Assembly (NCBI RefSeq): GCF_009735585.1
Contig: NZ_VJVW01000004.1
Coordinates: 186,001-250,000, forward strand
DNA length: 64,000 nt
Source: Christiangramia aestuarii
Lineage (GTDB): Bacteria; Bacteroidota; Bacteroidia; Flavobacteriales; Flavobacteriaceae
Direction: 5' to 3'
Of this stretch, positions 59,765 to 64,000 are shown piece after piece. The first letter of the stretch is position 1, and each line of letters starts with the position of its first letter. A model generated the notes under the pieces. That model saw nothing but the letters and a program-made list of their open reading frames with translations, ran no database searches and was not told where the DNA came from. Both the position numbers and the translations under genes were made by a program.

Positions 59765-59903
59765 AGTTACATTGAGCACAGTCGAAGTGTGACTCGAATA
59801 AATTATAAACCTATTTTAAACAAATTGGTCAAGCTGAACTCGTTTCAGCTTCTCCAATTTGCTAAGAACTTTTATAGATCCTGAAACAAGTTCAGGATGA
59901 CGT
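59765..59903. repeat. degenerate palindromic repeat modules
   Basis: Modules related to those near 20 kb: ATTGAGCACAGTCGAAGTG (about 59770-59788), GTCAAGCTGAACTCGTTTCAGC (about 59828-59849) and CCTGAAACAAGTTCAGGATGACG (about 59880-59902), between metG and the HDAC-like gene. Confidence 0.7.
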
Positions 59904-59927
59904 TTAAAGATTGGGTAGTTCAAATCC

Positions 59928-60830
59928 ATGCTCAAAATCGCCTTTCATCCTATCTACAAGCATCCTCTGCCAGAAGGTCACCGATTCCCCATGGAAAAAT
60001 ATGACCTGCTTCCAAAACAGCTCTTACATGAAGGTACCTGCGAGGAGGAGAATTTTTTCCAGCCGGAATTTCCCAAAAAAGAACCTATCCTGGCCGTGCA
60101 TGACGAGAATTACTATAAAAGGCTGCTAAACCTGGAACTCACAAAAAAAGAGATAAGGGTGTCAGGCTTCCCCTTATCCCAGGAACTTGTAGACCGGGAG
60201 CAGATCATAGCAGATGGCACCATTAAAGCCTGTGACTTTGCCTTAAAGCATGGCATTGCCATGAATATTGCCGGCGGTACTCACCACGCGTTTACAGACA
60301 GGGCTGAAGCCTTTTGCCTGTTGAATGACCAGGCTATAGGAGCACGATATCTTCTGAACAATGGGCTTGCTGAAAAGATCCTCATTATAGACCTGGACGT
60401 GCACCAGGGCAATGGGACTGCTGAGATCTTCAAAAATGATGATTCGGTCTTTACTTTTTCCATGCACGGAAAAGGTAATTATCCCTTCAGAAAAGAAGAG
60501 TCTGATATGGATATTGAACTTCCTGACGGAACCAAAGACCATGAATACCTGAAGAAATTAAAAGCTATACTTCCAGACCTTATTGAAAGGACGAATCCAG
60601 ACTTTATCTTCTACCTCTGCGGGGTAGATATCCTCGAAACCGACAAACTTGGCCGACTCTCCTGCTCTATCGAGGGATGCAAGGAACGCGACAGGTATGT
60701 GCTACAAACCTGCCATGATCTTGGAATTCCCGTGGAATGCAGTATGGGTGGAGGCTACTCCAAAGAGATCAAACTGATCATTGAAGCCCACGCTAATACC
60801 TACCGTCTGGCCCAGGAAATATACTTCTAG
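59928..60830 (+). CDS. histone deacetylase family (acetoin utilization-like) hydrolase
   Basis: A 300-residue zinc amidohydrolase of the HDAC superfamily. MNIAGGTHHAFTDRAEAFCLLND carries the catalytic His pair, ILIIDLDVHQGNGTAEIF carries the Asp-x-His zinc ligands, and YLCGVDILETDKLGRLS holds the later Asp. Bacterial members remove acyl groups from proteins or small amines; the target here is not evident. Start ATG is at 59928, shortly after repeat modules. Confidence 0.93.
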   Translation: MLKIAFHPIYKHPLPEGHRFPMEKYDLLPKQLLHEGTCEEENFFQPEFPKKEPILAVHDENYYKRLLNLELTKKEIRVSGFPLSQELVDREQIIADGTIKACDFALKHGIAMNIAGGTHHAFTDRAEAFCLLNDQAIGARYLLNNGLAEKILIIDLDVHQGNGTAEIFKNDDSVFTFSMHGKGNYPFRKEESDMDIELPDGTKDHEYLKKLKAILPDLIERTNPDFIFYLCGVDILETDKLGRLSCSIEGCKERDRYVLQTCHDLGIPVECSMGGGYSKEIKLIIEAHANTYRLAQEIYF

Positions 60831-60974
60831 CTATGAAGCTGGCGGATCAGGAATAAAGCTGAAAATTTCACGAAAGGATTTATACCTAAAATCATGAACT
60901 GTCTGTAGGAATTGGTAGAAGATCTACATTAGAACCAACAATGCACGGAACATCAAAATAGTCCTCAAAAAAAG

Positions 60975-60997
60975 AAACCCCATCTTTAGACGGGGTT
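60975..60997 (-). terminator. intrinsic terminator of ssb
   Basis: Arms AACCCC (60976-60981) and GGGGTT (60992-60997), with a T run on the minus strand (60968-60974), 21 bases after the ssb stop codon. Confidence 0.75.
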
Positions 60998-61018
60998 AAC
61001 TCTTTCGGTTTGTTTGAC

Positions 61019-61351
61019 TTATTTACCTAGGAGTAAAATTTCGTTACACACTACTTCGGTGATATATCTTTTGATACCTTCCTTGTCTTCGTAACTCCTG
61101 CTGGTAAGCTTTCCTTCTATCCCAACTTCTTTCCCCTTAGGCACATAATTCTCGATAAGTTCTGCGGTCTTGCCCCAGGCCACGATATTATGCCACTGGG
61201 TATCGGTGATCTTTTCACCTTTGGCATTCTTATAACTCTCATTGGTCGCTACCGAAAATTTAGCCAGTTTTTTACCTGATTCAAGATTGATAATTTCAGG
61301 CTCATTCCCTACATGCCCGATCAATTGTACTGTGTTTCTTAAAGTGCTCAT
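61019..61351 (-). CDS. ssb: single-stranded DNA-binding protein, short form without acidic tail
   Basis: A 110-residue OB-fold SSB: NTVQLIGHVGNEPEIINLESGKKLAKFSVATNESYKN, DTQWHNIVAWGKTAELIENYVPKGKEVGIEGKLTSRSYEDKEGIKRYITEVVCNEILLLG. It ends right after the fold, without the Gly/Pro-rich linker and DDDIPF-type tail. The full-length SSB may be elsewhere in the genome. Repeated GTTTAC-type half sites lie about 100-130 bases upstream. Confidence 0.95.
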   Translation of the reverse strand: MSTLRNTVQLIGHVGNEPEIINLESGKKLAKFSVATNESYKNAKGEKITDTQWHNIVAWGKTAELIENYVPKGKEVGIEGKLTSRSYEDKEGIKRYITEVVCNEILLLGK

Positions 61352-61450
61352 AACTATAGAATTTATTGCAGCTGAAAATCATTCGTTCATTTCAACAGGA
61401 CAAAGATGCAGACCCGGGAAAGCTTTATTCGTCTTGAAAGTATTTGTATG

Positions 61451-61483
61451 TGTTTACTTTCGTTTGTAAACGTTTGTAAACGC
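61451..61483. promoter_or_regulatory. clustered GTTTAC/GTAAAC half sites upstream of ssb
   Basis: Two tandem copies of CGTTTGTAAA (61461-61470 and 61471-61480) preceded by TGTTTAC in inverted orientation. They could be an operator or iteron-like binding array; they are not in the dispersed repeat family. Confidence 0.4.
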
Positions 61484-61595
61484 ATAGGTTTCAGCAAGAA
61501 AATGGCTCAAAAGAAAATAATACCCAGTAATATTAATACCTCAACGCAACCTTCAGGATATTTCCCCATCTAATTTTTAAACCCAAAAAATCAAA

Positions 61596-62042
61596 ATGAA
61601 GAAACTAACCCGCGCCCTCCTGATTTTATCTGTACTTTTTCTTTCTTCCTGTGAGAGTACCGATGATAAAGAATGTAGCCTGATAGAATGTATCTCTTCA
61701 GGAATATCCTTTGAATTCGTAGATAAGGAAACCGGTGAAAATTTACTGAAAAATGAAAGCCTGGATCCTTCAGATATAGAAATAAAGGTTCCCGGAGTTG
61801 AGCCCATAAATTTCCGTTACGAAAATTACAGCAACAGCTATATTTTATTAATACAGAATTGGCCAAATGGGCTACATCAATTATCTATCCTCGTAAATTC
61901 GAATAGCATATTCGAAATGGAGCTGGAAACTGAATGGGTTCGCGGGGAATGCTGTTCTTCTACCGAAATTCGAAATCTAGTGGTCACCAAAGGGGAATAT
62001 ATCCAAGGAGAAGAAGATGAATTTTTCCAGATACAACTATAA
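61596..62042 (+). CDS. small lipoprotein of unknown function
   Basis: A 148-residue lipoprotein (lipobox LSSC, Cys19) with paired cysteines in ECSLIECISSG and ECCSS. VDKETGENLLKNESLDPSDIEI and YENYSNSYILLIQ form a beta-sandwich-like pattern. No known family is recognised. It is monocistronic. Confidence 0.75.
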   Translation: MKKLTRALLILSVLFLSSCESTDDKECSLIECISSGISFEFVDKETGENLLKNESLDPSDIEIKVPGVEPINFRYENYSNSYILLIQNWPNGLHQLSILVNSNSIFEMELETEWVRGECCSSTEIRNLVVTKGEYIQGEEDEFFQIQL

Positions 62043-62136
62043 CAGATGCCCAGAAATGGGCAAAAGTCATTATATAGAAAGATAATTAACTATAAATCCA
62101 GTGTGTAAAAATGCTAATGCCTAATTTTATGGCATT

Positions 62137-62760
62137 ATGAGCATCGAAAAAGCATACGACCAATGGTCTTCACAATATGACCATAATAAAAACCGGACCC
62201 GGGACCTGGATGAAAGGTTGACCCGAGCAAGCCTGGAAAGCATAGAATTCAGCGCGGTCCTGGAACTGGGTTGTGGTACCGGTAAAAATACCAAATGGCT
62301 ACAGAAACGGGCGGCAAGGATTATAGCCGTAGATTTTTCAGAAAATATGCTTGCTCAGGCGAGGGAAAAGGTCACTTCAGGAAATATAAGCTTTCAAAAA
62401 GCGGATATCACCAGGAATTGGGACTGGACCTCAGAAACATTCGATCTTATCACCTGCAACCTTATTCTGGAACATATTGAAAATCTGGATTTCATATTCG
62501 CTCAGGCATTTTCGAAGATCGATGCCGGTGGCCACTTTTTTATTTCAGAACTACACCCCTTCAAACAATACAATGGTACCAAGGCCAGGTTCCACGCAGG
62601 AGAAGAGCTTATTGAACTGGAAACCTATACCCATCATATATCTGAATATCTGGACGCAGCCAGGTCTGCTGGTTTTCACCTGAAAAGATTAAACGAATGG
62701 TTTGATGAGGATGGAAACCAGACTCCCAGAATTCTCAGCCTGTTATTTCAAAAGCCATGA
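62137..62760 (+). CDS. class I SAM-dependent methyltransferase
   Basis: A 207-residue methyltransferase with motif I VLELGCGTGKNTKWL (about 41-55), the acidic IIAVDFSENMLAQAREKV, the motif II-like FDLITCNLILEHI, and GHFFISELHPF. The pattern fits small-molecule methyltransferases of the ubiquinone/malonyl type, but the acceptor is unknown. It is encoded alone. Confidence 0.9.
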   Translation: MSIEKAYDQWSSQYDHNKNRTRDLDERLTRASLESIEFSAVLELGCGTGKNTKWLQKRAARIIAVDFSENMLAQAREKVTSGNISFQKADITRNWDWTSETFDLITCNLILEHIENLDFIFAQAFSKIDAGGHFFISELHPFKQYNGTKARFHAGEELIELETYTHHISEYLDAARSAGFHLKRLNEWFDEDGNQTPRILSLLFQKP

Positions 62761-62836
62761 TCCCGATCTTTTTGAAAAATTATATTTACTTTAAAGTTCA
62801 AAATCAATTCAGCTTCCCTACGAGTATTAAAATTCT

Positions 62837-63190
62837 ATGAGCATGGAAAAATCTTGCCCGGAATGCGGGGAAAAAATCATAGGCCGAACCGACAAGAAAT
62901 TTTGCAGTGACTACTGCCGGAATGCTTTTCATAATAATGCGAACAAGGATTCCAGTAAGATCATACGCAACACCAATAACCTGCTTCGCAAGAATTACCG
63001 GATACTGGAGGAGCTAAACCCCAGCGGTAAAACTTCGGTATCCCGGAGCAAACTGCTTTCCAGAGGATTCGATTTCGAATTTTTCACCAGTATCTATACC
63101 ACCAAAACGGGCAACCGCTATTTCTTTATTTACGACCAGGGCTATTTGCCGCTGGAAAACGACTTTTACGCCCTAGTAAAAAGGAATTAA
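62837..63190 (+). CDS. zinc-ribbon protein of unknown function
   Basis: A 117-residue protein with an N-terminal zinc ribbon of paired cysteines (CPECG and CSDYC, with nearby RNAFH), of the kind found in DUF2116-type proteins. A helical and beta part follows with LLSRGFDFEFFTSIYTTKTGNRYFFIYDQGYLPL. Two ATG codons at 62837 and 62843 are both possible. It may bind nucleic acid. Confidence 0.75.
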   Translation: MSMEKSCPECGEKIIGRTDKKFCSDYCRNAFHNNANKDSSKIIRNTNNLLRKNYRILEELNPSGKTSVSRSKLLSRGFDFEFFTSIYTTKTGNRYFFIYDQGYLPLENDFYALVKRN

Positions 63191-63237
63191 TATTTTCTTG
63201 AGATAATTATTGGCTTTCCCTTCCTATCTTATAGCTT

Positions 63238-63672
63238 ATGAAAAAGCTATTGACCTTAGGTATATTCCTGATCTTACCCAATCTTATGACAGCACAGGAA
63301 CTAGATAAATATCAGTGGGAAAACAGGCTGGTAGTGGTTTTCACTCCTGCTGAAGAAAATGATATGCTCAGTTCCCAGTTAAGGATTTTCAAAAATAAGC
63401 TGGAGGCTCTAAAGGAAAGAAAACTGCTGATGATTGAGGCAATCCCGGGAAAACATAAGATACTGCTTCCGGATGCATCAGAATGGCAGGAATCCAAAAT
63501 ATACCAAAGACTTAAAAAGACAGATGATAATTTTGAGCTCATCCTAATTGGCCTCGACGGCGGGGTGAAATTAAGACAAACTGAAGTCCTGGAACCCGAA
63601 AAACTTTTCAGCCTAATAGATTCCATGCCTATGCGAAAGGCCGAGATGAAAGATCAGGATAAGAAAAGGTAA
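63238..63672 (+). CDS. DUF4174 family secreted protein
   Basis: A 144-residue protein with a signal peptide (about 1-20, ending MTAQ) and a thioredoxin-like pattern LDKYQWENRLVVVFTPAEENDMLSSQL, then FELILIGLDGGVKLRQTEVL and an end with LFSLIDSMPMRKAEM. This matches the DUF4174 family, whose role is unknown. The thioredoxin CxxC is absent. Confidence 0.85.
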   Translation: MKKLLTLGIFLILPNLMTAQELDKYQWENRLVVVFTPAEENDMLSSQLRIFKNKLEALKERKLLMIEAIPGKHKILLPDASEWQESKIYQRLKKTDDNFELILIGLDGGVKLRQTEVLEPEKLFSLIDSMPMRKAEMKDQDKKR

Positions 63673-63702
63673 AGCAATACCTGTACGCCTTCCTATGCAT
63701 AT

Positions 63703-63876
63703 TCAGGAAGTTTTTTTCTTTTTCAGATAATTGTAAGTCAAACCATTTTGCAAGGTGAACCCTACCACAAGAACGCCCAGCAGGTAGTTATAACCACTGC
63801 TCCCGTTGTACAACCAGGAAGCGACCAAAATTACCAATGCCCAGATGATCGCATTTATGATTAGCAGCTTTTTCAT
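63703..63876 (-). CDS. 57-residue membrane protein
   Basis: A short frame reading MKKLLIINAIIWALVILVAS at the start and LLGVLVVGFTLQNGLTYNYL near the end: two hydrophobic segments, basic N-terminus and a KKKK-rich C-terminus. It starts 13 bases after the stop of the CBS-domain gene on the same strand, so it is probably the second gene of an operon. Its family is unknown. Confidence 0.65.
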   Translation of the reverse strand: MKKLLIINAIIWALVILVASWLYNGSSGYNYLLGVLVVGFTLQNGLTYNYLKKKKTS

Positions 63877-63889
63877 TAGACGAGGGAAT

Positions 63890-64000
63890 TTATCGGTGCC
63901 AGCTCTGGCTTCTTAATCTAATCGCCGCTTTTAGAACATCCCGCTGGCTGATCTGCCCTATCAGTTTCCCGTTCTCTACGATGGGAAATCTTCTGAACTT
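63890..64000 (-). CDS. CBS-domain protein, partial (C-terminal end)
   Basis: The last 36 residues of a protein whose start lies beyond the right edge: RRFPIVENGKLIGQISQRDVLKAA, the typical second half of a CBS domain, then RLRSQSWHR and stop. CBS domains bind adenosine nucleotides and regulate attached enzymes or channels. What precedes it cannot be seen. Confidence 0.8.
   Translation of the reverse strand, partial: KFRRFPIVENGKLIGQISQRDVLKAAIRLRSQSWHR

Noticed and set aside
1-64000. tRNA, rRNA, insertion sequence, prophage or integrase genes
   Set aside because: I read the intergenic regions for cloverleaf arms and the coding frames for transposase or integrase motifs and found none I could support.

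Overview
This window reads as chromosomal DNA of a marine-type flavobacterium (Bacteroidota, Flavobacteriaceae, in the neighbourhood of Gramella/Christiangramia, Salegentibacter or Zunongwangia). The reasons are the gene set (DUF2490, DUF3127, DUF4301 and DUF4174 proteins, a bacteroidetal TonB-dependent receptor with a carboxypeptidase-regulatory-like domain, many short lipoproteins with an S-C lipobox), promoters of the Bacteroidota type (TTG or TTTG, 19-20 bases, TAnnTTTG) and weak or absent Shine-Dalgarno sequences. The genus is an inference; no rRNA or tRNA gene is present.

Layout. 1-3303: a plus-strand run (5'-truncated truB, a TonB-like protein, tag, a PepSY-like secreted protein, a DUF2490 protein), convergent with aat. 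4098-7992: DUF3127 and flavin-reductase-like genes, an orphan histidine kinase, then thioesterase, HIT protein and greA. 8242-11348: a Rieske-like lipoprotein and a TonB-dependent receptor whose leader is a TPP riboswitch followed by an intrinsic terminator, so the receptor is probably for thiamine. 11402-15188: a hybrid histidine kinase and a sigma-54 response regulator meeting tail to tail. 16366-19713: a tightly packed minus-strand operon of thiamine-binding-like protein, PnuC-type transporter, NadR-like kinase, DUF4301 protein and arfB. 19713-21009: two copies of a roughly 260-bp composite repeat around a lone VOC gene. 21007-23751: an archaeal-type prenylglyceryl phosphate synthase with a phosphopantetheinyl transferase, divergent from ahcY. 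23842-26142: small lipoproteins, including an intradiol-dioxygenase-like one.

26208-34437 is the most accessory-looking part: a visibly AT-rich PLD/SF2-helicase/DUF3427 protein with a Nudix hydrolase, divergent from dinB, which is followed by a short DnaE-type polymerase with an eroded PHP domain. Together these look like a nucleotide-pool, repair and mutagenesis or defence neighbourhood. A retropepsin-like gene and a very small transcription unit (strong promoter, 36-residue membrane peptide, terminator) follow.

35146-40389 carries the 2-oxoglutarate dehydrogenase genes odhB and odhA and a polyprenyl synthetase. 40471-47220 is a TetR-controlled tripartite RND efflux operon with a clear operator. 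47277-64000 is mostly housekeeping (aspS, CLC transporter, cold-shock protein, threonine dehydrogenase, M13 peptidase, YraN, metG, HDAC-like hydrolase, ssb) with several lipoproteins and a CBS-domain protein cut by the right edge. Short palindromic repeats recur in intergenic DNA at about 4.0, 19.8-21.0, 31.1-31.4 and 59.8 kb. I found no insertion sequence, prophage, CRISPR array or tRNA.
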